The notes under the pieces: model-generated
The model's input: the letters and a program-made list of their open reading frames with translations, nothing else
Databases searched by the model: none
What the model was told of the DNA's origin: nothing
Assembly (NCBI GenBank): GCA_033239525.1
Contig: BSYO01000035.1
Span: 8,622,627-8,686,626, forward strand
Source: Nepenthes gracilis
Taxonomy: Eukaryota; Streptophyta; Magnoliopsida; Caryophyllales; Nepenthaceae
Direction: 5' to 3'
DNA length: 64,000 nt
Position numbers and translations under genes: made by a program
Shown here: positions 24,982 through 35,354 of the stretch, in pieces
Layout: every line of letters begins with the position of its first letter
How positions within the stretch are numbered: the stretch's first letter is position 1

Positions 24982-27900
24982 GTCCCCGCAAGATGGAGCA
25001 TATATATTGATAATGCACATCTTGGACAAATGGAAGTTCAACCGATGTGAAGGGAGTGGCTTGGTGAAGATGTCCGCCAGCTGATTGTGAGTGGTGACGT
25101 GATGAGGCCGAATATGTCCGTCTTGAATTTTGTCACGAACAAGATGGCAATCCAGTTCGATGTGTTTAGTACGTTCATGGAAGCCTGGGTTGGCTGCAAT
25201 GTGGAGAGCGGCTTGATTATCACAATATAGCAATGCTGCATGTGAATGTGAGACCTACAAGTCAGTCAAAATATAACGAAGCCATGATAATTCACAACAA
25301 GTGGCAGCCATGGAACGATATTCCGCTTCAGCAGAGGAGCGAGAAACCACGGACTGTTTCTTGCATTTCCAAGAAATAAGGGAGTCCCCCAGAAAAACAC
25401 AGTAACCGGTGAGGGATCTACGTGTGTCCGGACAAGATGCCCAATCAGCATCGCAAAAGGCCCGCAGTTGGATGGTGGATGTGGACGAAAGTAATATTCC
25501 TTGACCAGGGTTGAGTTTTAAATATCGCAAAACTTGGTGTGCCGCATGTAAATGATTTGAGGTAGGTTGGTTCATAAACTGACTTAAAATTTGAACTGCA
25601 TAGGCGATGTCTGGTTGAGTAATAGTGAGGTAAAGGAGTCGACCAATGAGACGTTGATATCGGCTAGGATCAACGAGGGCAACTCCGTTTTCCTTACTCA
25701 ATTTCAAGTTTTGTTCCATGGGTAATTTCTAGGGTTTGCAACCAGTGATACCAGAATCGGCCAGTATGTCCAGGGTGTACTTCCTTTGACAGATATGGAT
25801 GCCCTGTTGTGATCGAGCAACTTCTATACCAAGGAAGTACCGAAGAACCCCTAAGTCTTTGATTTTGAAGGTACGATTAAGGAAAGTTTTGATAGAAGTG
25901 ATGGTATCCAAGCAGTTACTGGCAACAAGGATGTCATCAACGTAAACGAGGAGTGTGGTAAAGGATTTACCATCTTGTTTAGTGAACAAGCTGTAATCAG
26001 CTTTTGATTGGGTGAAACCAAAGAGTATCAAGGAGCTCGATAACTTGGAATACCATTGTCTGGAAGCTTGTTTAAGGCCGTAAATGCTTTTAGACAGTTT
26101 ACAGACTTGGTTGGGTTTAGTTATGGTGTAGCCAGGTGGTGGTTTCATGTAGATTTCTTCGTTTAGAGTTCCGTTTAAAAATGCGTTGTTAACATCGAAG
26201 TGATATAAATGACATCCTTTAATGGCTGCAACCGCTAAAAGGCAGCGGACAGAAGTGAGTTTAGCAACCGGAGAAAAGGTTTCGTGGTAATCAACCCCTT
26301 CCTGTTGTGTGTATCCTTTTGCTACTAAACGGCATTTATATCTTTCAATACTCCCATCACTGTTGAGTTTTAATTTAAAGACATAGCGACACCCGATTGC
26401 TTTCTTGCCCGGGGGCAAATCGGTAACAATCCAGGTCTTATTTGATTCCAAGGCGCGCAACTCTTCATTTATAGCTTTGCGCCAATTCGGATCAGAAACA
26501 GCTTGAGCATAAGTGTGTGGTTCAGTGTGGGAGGAGATGGATGATGAAAAATTGCTGTAGGCTGGAGACAATTTCTGATATGATATGCAACGTTCAAGGG
26601 GATAGGGTTGCCCAGAGGTGTGTGTTACTGTTGGTTGGGTAGTCGTAGTATGGTTACAATGAAAATCTTTTAGATATTGAGGGGCCTTTCTAGTTCTGGT
26701 GGTTCGGCGAATTGGAGTTTTATCTTTGACAGGCGATTGGGAGTTGGTGATTAGTTCAGGAGAAATACTAGATTGTGGTGCATTATTAAGTGCTTCTTGC
26801 TCAGGACCAGATGATTCCTGGATGGGATTTAAAATAGGTTCCTCATTGTTACAGGATTCTGTGGTTGGGAGATTTGTGTCGATAATGGTTGTTGGATGCA
26901 TTCAGTCATATTGTTCCAGGTTAGGGATTTGTTCATTAGATGACACATTAGGAATTGTTTCAGTGTTATCTTGTTGAAAGGGAAAATGTGTTTCGTGGAA
27001 GATGACATCCCTAGAATTAAAAATCGTGTGGCTATCAAGGTCCAGTAGTTTGTAACCCTTGACCCCAAAAGGGTAGCCCAAAAAGACACAGGTTCTACTT
27101 TTAGAATCAAATTTCTTTGTCCGTGGGAAAGAGTGGAAGCAAAGCATAAACACCCAAATACACGAAAGTGTTCATAACTTGGTTTGATTCCAAAAAGGAC
27201 TTCATATGGTGTTTTATTTTGCAGCACGGGAGTGGGGGTTCTGTTTATAATGTAGGCAGCAGTCAGAATGCAGTCACTCCAAAATTTTAAGGGAAGGCTT
27301 GCTTGAAATCTAATTGCTCTAGCCACATTTAATAAATGTTGGTGTTTTCGTTCAACAACACCATTTTGCTGTGGTGTTTCCACACAACTGCGTTGGTGGA
27401 TAACGCCCCGTTTACTGTAGAAATCTCCCAGACTGAATTCAGATCCATTGTCAGAACGAATTGTCTTAATGTTGACATTAAATTGTGTTTTAACAAGATC
27501 ATAAAAGGCTTCTAAGCACAATTTTGTGTCAGATTTTTGTTTCAGAAGATAGATCCATGTACTTCTCGAAAGATCATCCACGATAGTTAAGAAATACTTA
27601 TACCCATCATAAGATACTTCTGAGAAGGGCCCCCACAAGTCACAATGCACCACGGCGAAAAGTGTGCGTGACGTGTGGATGCTGGGAGTGAAAGGAAGGC
27701 GACGTTGTTTAGCCATGTGGCAAATAGAACAGGGATTATTATTAAGAGAATGTAACCCTTCTTTTACAATAGGATCTTGTATCAATTGAATCCTAGAATG
27801 TGAAATGTGTCCTAATCTGTAATGCCATAAATTATCCGGTAATGAAACATAATTAGCTGAAATTGTCATAAGGGGCTTCGAACATTTTGAGAGAAGGCCA

Positions 27901-29582
27901 GCCAAGGTGTTCGGATGAACATCCTTATTCATAAGATAATATAATCCGTTTCGTTCTTCACCCATCCCAATCGTTGTCCAGGTGGCAAGGTCCTGAATCA
28001 AACAAATGTCAGCAAAGAAAATGCAACAACCAACAGAATCAGCAAGAGCTTTTACCGAAATTAAATTAAAAGTGAAGGATGGAACACATAAAATATTTTC
28101 AAGTGTTATCCTTGGAGTCAGTTTCACGTCACCAATGTGGGATACAGGGACTTTACGGCCATCCGGCAGTTTCACGGAACTCAAAATGGGGATTTTCTGC
28201 CGGAGGTATAAAGAGGGGTCACAGATCATATGATCTGTGGCTCCGGTGTCCAATATCCAAACATTATTTTTGCCAAATGCATAAGGGGCAGAACGAACAT
28301 CAATACCAGTCATGTTACTTGTCCTGGGTTGATCACCGAGGGAGTCAAACAGGGACGAAATCTGATTTGCGGTCTGTGCAGGGGAACCCGAATCCTTTGG
28401 TTGGATCAAACTCATCAGTTGCTTAAACTGTGCTTTGGTTAAAGCAACCTTGTCTCCATCGTTGTTCTCGCAACCAGCAGCAGTAGTGAAACTCGAGTGA
28501 TTGGCCGAAAAAGTGGTTGGAGCATTCTTACCATACGATTTGTGATTTTGTGGGTAACCATGGAGTTGATAACATTTATCAACTACATGTCCCGGTTTAT
28601 GGCAGTGTGAGCAAATCAGCATTTCAGCGTTCCCAGCCTTAAAACACTGCTGGATGGTGTGTCCAGAGACACGGCAATGGACGCAGAACGGCCGATCCTT
28701 CTTGGACTGTTGGTTATTTTTCACATTACCTTTGGGGGAATTAAAGACCCGTTTTGTAAACAAAGCCATCGTTTCAGATGTGTGAGCAACAGACAACATT
28801 AGATGTTGTCGTTCCTGTTGCTGTATGGTGGAGAAAACTTTGTTTACAGAGGGCAGGGGATCCATAAGCATGATTTGGTCTCTCACATTAGTGTATGAAT
28901 CATTGAGACCCATAAGAAATTGTATAACACAATCCCTTTGATATCGCTCGACAAGAACTTTAAGCTCACCACAGTTACAATCTGGGAGAGGGTCGTATAC
29001 GAGGAGCTTGTCCCAGATCGTTTTCAGTTTTTCGTAATATAAACTAACCGAATCTTGTTCTTGCAAAAGGTTTGCCAAAGCTTTCTTAAGCTGAAAAATA
29101 CGGGGCCCGTTTTGTTGCGTGAATCGGTCACGCAACTCCTTCCAAATTTCGGAAGCATCATCCACAAAAACCACACTGGATTTAATGGATGGATTGATAG
29201 AATTTTGGATCCAAGATACCACCATGTCATTACATCGTCCCCATGGTTCAAAAAGGGGATCAGTGGGATCAAAGGGTTTAGGAAGCGTACCTTCAATAAA
29301 GGGAAGTTTGTTCTTTGCCCTCAAGGCACGGCGCATGGTCCGGGACCAAGTCGAATAATTATCGGTTGTGAGTAAATCGGTGACCAGAGTGACAGCCGGA
29401 CTGTCACCGGCTTCCAATCGAAAGGGATTGTAGGGATCCGAAAGGTTCTGGAAACGCAGAAGAGTTTGCGTGGAGGCCAGATCTGGGTTTTGAGTAAACG
29501 TTAGATCTGGGTTGTCGTCGTTGGTGCTCGATGAAGGTTCGGCAGTGGTGTGGTGTGCCAGATCTGCATTATTGGGTGCCAT
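24976..29582 (-). pseudogene. Copia gag-pol polyprotein, disrupted by one frameshift and three stops
   Basis: The frame starts at ATG 29582, just after a GA-repeat leader. Gag (N-terminal UBN2-like) ends in two zinc knuckles, the second CSHCHKPGHVVDKC, at ~28560-28690. The protease motif is WILDTGATDHM (~28230-28265). Integrase has the CSICHMAKQ zinc site (~27720), the catalytic VHCDLWGPF Asp (~27640) and VVERKHQH (~27350). A one-base shift near 27130-27140, in VFGCLCFASTL, moves the reading frame. The reverse transcriptase has an intact YVDDILVAS (~25945). RNase H shows CDADWAS and SSAEAEYRS, and ends near 24976. In-frame stops are TGA at 26904-26902, TAG at 25731-25729 and TAG at 25257-25255; all fit C-to-T changes of CGA or CAG. 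Product cannot be made in full. Confidence 0.95.

Positions 29583-29613
<31 letters not shown>
29583..29613. repeat. (TC)n between primer site and gag start
   Basis: About 14 TC units, read as GA on the coding strand. It lies in the element's 5' leader. Confidence 0.9.
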
Positions 29614-29617
<4 letters not shown>

Positions 29618-29620
29618 CCA
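29611..29620 (-). other. Primer-binding site of the copia
   Basis: TGGTATCAGA on the minus strand, directly after the LTR end TTACA; it matches the 3' end of plant initiator tRNA-Met. Confidence 0.93.
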
Positions 29621-29986
29621 TGTAAGAAATGAAAACCTAATCGAAGAACAGGAGGAAGACGAAGACGAGGGAGGCGACGAAGAGCCTTCAGGAAGGAATT
29701 AGCTTTCCTTCATCGAAAAGAGAACAAAGCATTGGAACGGATGAAAAACTGAGCGCAATAAATGCGCGTTTAATTTCTTGCAGAAATTAGAATGATTACA
29801 AACAGTGAAGAGCGTGTATTTATACATGCAAAAATACATACCTATATACAACAGTAAAGAAAACACATGCCAAAGATAAAATATACACTATCATCCCTAA
29901 TATGACAAAAAAATAAAATACTACCTAAAATAAAAATTACAATCCAAAAATGTTAATATTTAATATTTATTAATTATTTTCTAATA
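29621..29986 (-). repeat. 5' LTR of the 24.6-kb copia
   Basis: 366 bp. Against the other LTR I count six substitutions, all transitions, and one 1-base indel: about 1.6 percent divergence. Confidence 0.97.
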
Positions 29987-29991
29987 ATTTG
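29987..29991. repeat. Target-site duplication ATTTG (right)
   Basis: Matches 24612-24616. Confidence 0.95.
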
Positions 29992-30293
29992 CACATATAC
30001 ATATTTCTTCAAATTATCATCATATTTGCCTGTGGCGATGGAGTGGCCCCGTTCCATATTATTCATCATCTAATTTTACCTAAGTTGTTATTCATTTGTC
30101 ATCTACATATAAATAAATAAATAAATAAATAAATATTTAGAAATTGAGTAATTCAAAATTACTTTATTAGACATACGCCCTACCAAGAAACTTTACCTTT
30201 TTTACTATTACTGATTCCTTGGCTATTATATCAAATTACTAATGTAATTATTATATAATTTAACAAGTAAGCAATATATATTTTTTAAAAAAT

Positions 30294-30332
<39 letters not shown>

Positions 30333-30760
30333 TATTATAAATCTCTTACCATGTATTGCAATAGATATAAAAATAATTACAGAATAATTTGATGAAGTTT
30401 AATAAGTCAAGAAAACACAAAGACAATTAACAGTTAGTAATTAAAAAATAGATAATTAGTCAGAAAAAAAAACTAAATGATAATTAAACAGCTTGTGATG
30501 TATTTGTTTCCGTTCAACGGACAAAAGGCAATAAAATTAGAAACCAAGAAATAGCCAGAATGAAAACTAATCATATAATACAATTCATCCAATTTTTTTA
30601 CAATGCATTTGTCTACTACATTCATACAAGGTTGTAATTAACAAAATGAAATATCAGTGACAGTTATACATTAATTACTTAATCGTCATCTGTTTACAAC
30701 CAACAATTCATTTGTAATGGCAAATTAGCTAATATAGAGACAAGGGCTTTATCACCCGAA
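29992..30760. other. AT-rich non-coding spacer
   Basis: Contains (AAAT)n at 30111-30134 and (AT)n at 30297-30327. No gene seen. Confidence 0.7.
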
Positions 30761-30765
30761 TGCTA
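30761..30765. repeat. Target-site duplication TGCTA (left of TRIM)
   Basis: Identical to 31202-31206. Confidence 0.93.
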
Positions 30766-30886
30766 TGATGTGAGTCACACATTGGAAAGCTTGAGGTAAA
30801 ATCTCCAACTTATAAGTTAGGGGGCTCTCCCTCCTACTAGACCGGTCTTTTGGGATGGGCTCTCCCCCTGGCTTATGCTCGCATCA
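30766..30886 (+). repeat. 5' LTR of the TRIM
   Basis: Starts TGATGTGAGTC, ends GCTCGCATCA; GC-rich relative to its flanks. Confidence 0.94.
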
Positions 30887-31082
30887 AATGGTGCTTTCAT
30901 TGAGACCAGTTCTGGCCCGGAGAGGGCTACCCGCGGAGGGTTCTGACCGGAAATAGCTACTGTGGAGGGGCTGACCTGTTGTCGGTCTTGCACGGCAGAG
31001 AAAGCGTCGCAGAGTAAAAGCCGCCGAGTGAAATGTCGCAGAGTACAGTCGCCGAGGTCGCAACTGTTGAAGGAGGGAGGAA

Positions 31083-31201
31083 TGATGCGAGTCCCACATT
31101 GGAAAGCATGAGGTAAAACCTCCAACTTATAAGTTAGGGGGCTCTCTCCTACTAGACCGGTCTTTTGGGATGGGCTCTCCCCCTAGCTTATGCTTGCATC
31201 A
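31083..31201 (+). repeat. 3' LTR of the TRIM
   Basis: Starts TGATGCGAGTCCCACATTGG, ends GCTTGCATCA. Confidence 0.94.
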
Positions 31202-31206
31202 TGCTA
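31202..31206. repeat. Target-site duplication TGCTA (right of TRIM)
   Basis: Matches 30761-30765. Confidence 0.93.
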
Positions 31207-31569
31207 TCATATACAGCTTCTGCATTGGCCTGCTCTTCAGCTCAAGTCTGAACTTCTTTATGTTCATTAATCTCATCAGTAGTTGTGGACCATCAAAAGT
31301 CAGCTTACCCACTGCTGGCATCACTGGACACCACACTTAGAGAACAATATTCATCATATGTCAGCATTATTATCACAACATTATGAAATACCATTTTTTA
31401 TTGTATTGCAGGGATGCAATAATTCCTGCTTTTCATAGTTCTTCTTTGGATGGAGCTACTTACCAAATTTGGCCCTTCATACGGCTGAAGTCGTGCATTA
31501 AACTTTGAAGAGGATCATTCAGCCATATACTATCTGAACTTTTATCCTCCAAAATAACTGGCATCCCGT
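31207..31569 (-). pseudogene. HMCES/SRAP-domain gene fragment, two exons
   Basis: Minus strand. Exon 31569-31464 follows an AATAG acceptor and ends at a GTAAGT donor. It encodes GMPVILEDKSSDSIWLND and then, after a one-base shift, KFNARLQPYEGPNL. Exon from 31335 encodes WCPVMPAVGKLTFDGP. These two blocks in this order are the C-terminal part of plant SRAP (HMCES) proteins, which shield abasic sites in single-stranded DNA (RMPVILGDK...YE..DLVWYPVTPAMGK.SFDGP). The intervening intron is kept, so this is a DNA-level copy. The catalytic N-terminal Cys region is absent, the frame is broken, and a TRIM sits at the 3' end. A pseudogene fragment. Confidence 0.8.
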
Positions 31570-32114
31570 CTATTGAAGCAACAAAATTGACTAAGATAAT
31601 GAGAAAATTTCATATAATGAGAAAAATGAACTAGATAACGGGTTAAGTAAAGTTGATTCTCAAGATGATTTAAGTGCCAAAAAAGAGACGGCTACTACCA
31701 ATTGGATCTCATTTGGATACCATTAAATCCACATTTTACCAATTGTTGTCTGATTTGGATCCCAAAATCCTTTATAATATTCTATGATTTGTTCCATCAA
31801 ATGCTTCTACCAATTAAGTAGGGCAAAATTTTCACTTCCACTGCCAAACAAGCAGAAATGACCTATCCATTATTCATTATTAATTTCCTCACAAGTTGCA
31901 GTTTTCTTATCACCTTTATTGAGTAGTAAGGCTGCATTCACAATTTTATAATGAACAGTGGATGATATACGAATGTGAAATTTCTTATGCAGATGCATTT
32001 AGGGGCATCATCCTGATGAAATTTGGAAGGGATCTATGCCTTTGGTACACTGTCATTGCTTTATGCGGTCCAACATTGACTAACATATCATCTAAGCAAC
32101 ATAATAGAAGAATT

Positions 32115-32616
32115 GAAGAACAAACCGAAAAATTCAACTGCTTGAGAAGCATGACAGAGTTAGCTCCAGACTGGATGGACTCTGAATCTGAAAATAACTT
32201 TCTCTGAAGAAGACAGAAAAATCAGTCAAAAAGACACCAACAACAGCATGCAAATATACTAATGTTCCGCAAAGAGACACCAATAACCTTGAGAAGCATG
32301 CACATATTTGCTAAATTTGTCCAAGGCTCTATTGGCGTGACATGTACACAGCATCTTAAGTAGTAAAATAAAAGACACCAATAATAATTTAAAAAATCAG
32401 TCAAAGAGTGCTACTACTAAAAGCATGGACAAAGAATCTTAACTAATGTCCAGCAAAAAAACAGATAGTGAAAAATGGTTTCCAACCTTAAACCAAAAAG
32501 AATATTAATTATAACAAGCACAACATATACAACAACACCTGCAAATTCTTTACAATCATAGACACTGCCTCTTTAGATACTTTTTTACATTCTTGGAATG
32601 ATGAATCTTCATATGC
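32115..32616 (-). pseudogene. VPS51 gene fragment, two exons
   Basis: Minus strand. Exon 32616-32539 (78 nt, ATCAG acceptor, GTGTTG donor) encodes AYEDSSFQECKKVSKEAVSM followed by IVKNLQ. After a ~335-bp intron, an exon from 32203 (CTTCAG acceptor) encodes RKLFSDSESIQSGANSVMLL then KQLNFSV and fades by ~32115. These are adjacent exons of plant VPS51, a subunit of the GARP/EARP tethering complexes that act in endosome-to-Golgi transport. The rest of the ~780-residue protein is missing, and the sequence has drifted. It lies on the same strand as the HMCES fragment downstream and the unknown first exon upstream. Confidence 0.8.
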
Positions 32617-33570
32617 CTGATAAAAAGAAGGGGGAAAGCAAGAGGATCATGAGATAGCTGAAATCTCATCAGTCTATGAAATGGGTAAGGGCACATTTGT
32701 TTTCATCAATACTGAAAATAGGAAAGAATAATTCTACAATTTGTTGCTTCAACTAAATTATTTAAGCATTGAACTCTATGAACTCCAAATCAGTATTTCA
32801 ATCCACACGCAAAAAAGGTGAGGGGAATTTTAGAACAAGAATCTGTCAGTCCAAATCAAAATCGAATATTCTTCCGAAATGTTATTGGACATTCTCATTG
32901 CAAGTAAGTAAAATATGCCTTCTACTCATTCTGACAAAAGCTAACATCTACAAAACACTAAAGGTGGCTGTATGTAAACATTTAATGGGTGTAATGATAT
33001 TTCTCATTTAGTTCCAAACACAATGATTGTGCTCTGTTTTTCCAAGCCGAAGAAGGTGATCAATTATATAATGGAAATCCACATAAATCTTAATGGAATA
33101 GAAAAAGCAGTAGCACATAAATCGTAAAGTGAAGAAGATTTAAAAGCAGATGCAATATCTAAAAACAAAGAGCATCAGTTGCTTAATTGAAATTTCAACA
33201 CAAATCAGAACATCTTCTAAGCAACAAAGGTAATGACAATAGTGGCTCACAGCAACATCCATCAGCTCTCATAACATTTCTATTGTTACCAGATGAGGAA
33301 ATCTCAGGAATCCATAAGAAACAACAGTCTTGTACAGAGATATTGTTGATTTCATTTGCGAGCATGCCAATAGCCTAGATATTTAGACTTCGAAAAAAAA
33401 AAAAAAAAAAAGAGCGCAAGATGCCTATTTATAGCAAATTTCAAGCCTATTCAATATATGAAGGTGTAAACCTTCAATCTGGCACCAGCAATTGTGAAAA
33501 TCATCCAGATGGTGACTAGCTACCACTGCAAAAAGCAGTGAACAAGATAACGAAGAATGGCCGATTTTTC
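32617..33570. other. Region between VPS51 fragment and exon-1 copy
   Basis: No exon recognised on either strand. Poly-A run at ~33393-33410. It does not match the corresponding region of the 20-kb copy beyond ~33570. Confidence 0.4.
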
Positions 33571-33754
33571 GACTATGTGCACAGGGTCAGCCATGATTCA
33601 CAAGCATTCAAGGAACAGTTGCATTCCGTACATTAATTCCACTAATTGATTTTATATGCCAAAGAAACAAGTGACCATTATTAAAAAACAAAGTAAAAAC
33701 AATTTAGTATGGGCCGAAGCTTCATATTAAGTTCTAATAGGAGGACTTACAGAG

Positions 33755-34651
33755 TTTTTTTTTTTTTAAGTAAGTAATTTTTATAAATAAAAAAAAAAGG
33801 TATAAAATTAATATTCTATTTACAAGTGATTTGTCGACTTAGATTTAGAACAAAGGCGCAGGAGCATCCCCCAAGAATCGTGAAACAAATCACCAAATCA
33901 TATAAAGATAAATCGAAAAATGTTATATCTGCCAAAGCTTTCTATCAAGAAAGTCAAAACAGCAGATACAAATCCAATCTGGAAAAACCCCAACCCAGCA
34001 GTGTGCCTGAGTAACCGGCCAAAAAGAGATCCCTATGCATCTCAGGCATTTGCATCGCTGTCGTTTGCCTCTCGGACATTTGCCGCTCGGTCAAAAGCAA
34101 ATATCTCCAAACTGCCGTAATACATGATCAAGGTTGTAGTCACGTGCACACCTCGTCACATTCACACCTCATCTCGGCCATACTTACCTCGGTCAAAACA
34201 AAAAAACAACTCGAATATCTCGGCCAAAGCAGATATCTCGCCCGTCATTTTGCAGACATCTCGGCCAAATCAGATATCTCGGCCTAATGCAACTCGAAAA
34301 AAGGAGCCGCGATCATTAGCACACCTCATCCTGGGCTAAAAGTGGCAAAAGCACACCTCGGGCAGAATGCATCATACATTAGCAAACTCAAGAATTCTGC
34401 AATATATTCAGCAGCAAAATTCAAGGAGCAAGCTGAATATTAGCGAGATACATTCCACGGCAACATCCATTCTTGATTCGCCGGCTCATTGCAGACATTA
34501 CGACAAAAACCAGAAGGCTCAGATTATCCTTCCCAACTCTTTGCATAGATCTCGGTCAAAAGCATCCCGTCCCATTGCATACACCAGGATAGCTCAACAA
34601 AGAACATCCCACAACACACATAGCATCAACCAACAGAAACATGCCGTAGAA
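33755..34651 (-). mobile_element. Poly(A)-tailed retroposon inserted in exon-1 copy 2
   Basis: On the minus strand the insert enters the unknown first exon after GCTATTGAA and ends with an A-run (33767-33755) followed at once by the exon's CTCTGTAAGTCC. The partner locus at 20330 lacks it. The tail, AAAATTACTTACTT(A)n, is what a LINE or other target-primed retroposon leaves. The body has many CTCGGCC/GGCCGAG motifs and no protein I can identify; it may be the 3' end of a LINE or a retrotransposed transcript. Confidence 0.6.
34012..34300. repeat. Cluster of CTCGGCCAAA-type short repeats
   Basis: Variants of CTCGG[CT]CAAA followed by an AGATATCTCGG-like block recur about eight times between ~34012 and 34300, with one more near 34553. 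The duplicate at 37500-37680 has fewer. Confidence 0.65.
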
Positions 34652-34823
34652 TTCAATAGCTTCATTTTGAGGAGGAGAGAGAATCTGAAGGGTTTGGGAG
34701 AAGCGAGGGATTAGCATGCCGTAGAATATTTCAGAAGCTGGACTCTCCATGCCTTTATTTTGGCTCCAACACTTGATGAGGTTGAGAAGACCAGCAGTGC
34801 AGTTGAATCTTATCTTTAGCCAT
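34652..34823 (-). pseudogene. First exon of an unrecognised gene, copy 2
   Basis: Minus strand, ATG at 34823 in the same ACCATGGC context as copy 1 at 20182. The core FYGMLIPR.SQTLQILSPPQN and EAIE is retained, but indels upstream put the ATG out of frame with it, and the poly(A) retroposon interrupts the exon at its 3' end. Pseudogene. Confidence 0.7.
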
Positions 34824-34999
34824 GGTTCTTTCTCATCGCCCTTGCATCCATCGAGGCTGAGGTCGAGGACTCTCGGTGCGAGATTAGGGTTATCGGAGAA
34901 GCGCCCGAGGAGATTGATGGGACCCGAGTGGGAGGAGAGAGGAGAGAGGAGAGGAGAGCAGAGGAGATGATAGGAGGAAGAAAATAAAAATGGCGATCC

Positions 35000-35310
35000 C
35001 TTGCTTTTTCATTTTCGAGGTGCTTTCCATTAAAATATTAGGTTATGTGCACTAAAATGGTGATCGTCGGACCCTCTCCCTGGAACCGGAACAGAGGCCT
35101 CCAAGAGTTTTAAGAAGGAAATAGCCTCTTTGAATAGGTAATCTCAACCGTCCAATTAATTTTAAAATCGGACGGATGTGTTGAGATTATATCTGGGTTA
35201 AACATTCCCTCTTTGAGGGCCGATGACTTGTTGGGCGATTAAATTTAAAATCGGATGGCCCACGAAGATCCATTATCGTTACACGGAGCCCTTGGGCCAT
35301 CCGATCATGA
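35000..35310. promoter_or_regulatory. Upstream region with repeated AATTTTAAAATCGGACGG-like palindromes
   Basis: CCGTCCAATTAATTTTAAAA followed by TCGGACGG (35149-35176) is a near-perfect 28-nt palindrome. Related half-sites occur at ~35236 (ATTAAATTTAAAATCGGATG) and ~35298 (GCCATCCGATCATGATTGAA). The same set is found around 19848-19938 and, decayed, at ~38228-38300. Confidence 0.45.
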
Positions 35311-35354
35311 TTGAACGGCTCGATTTTATTTTTGTATATGGACTTTTCTCCTTT

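Larger units (their letters stand above)
24617..29986 (-). mobile_element. Complete Ty1/copia retrotransposon, 5370 bp
   Basis: Two ~365-bp LTRs flank a copia gag-pol in the order gag, protease, integrase, reverse transcriptase, RNase H on the minus strand. The primer-binding site (TGGTATCAGA on the minus strand, 29611-29620) abuts the right LTR and fits initiator Met-tRNA. A purine tract (CTTGCGGGGAC, 24992-24982) abuts the left LTR. A perfect 5-bp target duplication (ATTTG) brackets the element. LTR termini on the minus strand are TATTA...TTACA, so the usual TG start is mutated to TA in both. The pol resembles plant RE1/RE2-type elements. Coding is broken, so it is not autonomous, but it is structurally intact and young. 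Confidence 0.97.
30766..31201 (+). mobile_element. TRIM: miniature LTR retrotransposon, 436 bp, complete
   Basis: LTRs of 121 bp (30766-30886) and 119 bp (31083-31201) both run TGATG...GCATCA. They flank a 196-bp non-coding interior. Immediately inside the 5' LTR is a primer-binding-like site, TGGTGCTTTCATTGAGA. Immediately before the 3' LTR is a purine tract, GAAGGAGGGAGGAA (31069-31082). The perfect 5-bp target duplication TGCTA brackets it. The LTRs differ at six positions and a 2-base indel (about 5 percent). There is no coding capacity, so it must be mobilised in trans by an autonomous element. The LTRs lack a recognisable 5S rRNA block, so it is not Cassandra. It sits at the 3' end of the HMCES-like fragment. 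Confidence 0.95.
33570..35200 (-). repeat. Inverted-duplication arm 2 (partner of ~19850-20520)
   Basis: Read on the minus strand, this repeats the palindromic upstream region, the CT-rich leader (CGCCATTTTTATTTTCTT), the unknown first exon, the GTAAGTCCTCC donor region and the start of the following intron to GTGCACATAGT (33570-33590). It is interrupted by a ~0.9-kb poly(A) insertion. Arms are inverted relative to each other, ~13 kb apart. Confidence 0.85.

Noticed and set aside
30766..31201. Cassandra TRIM
   Set aside because: The LTRs have no 5S rRNA-like internal promoter block; another TRIM family fits better.
33826..34714. Several short plus-strand frames in the poly(A) retroposon as genes
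   Set aside because: They are unrelated short frames created by the CTCGGCCAAA repeats and do not persist in the duplicate copy.
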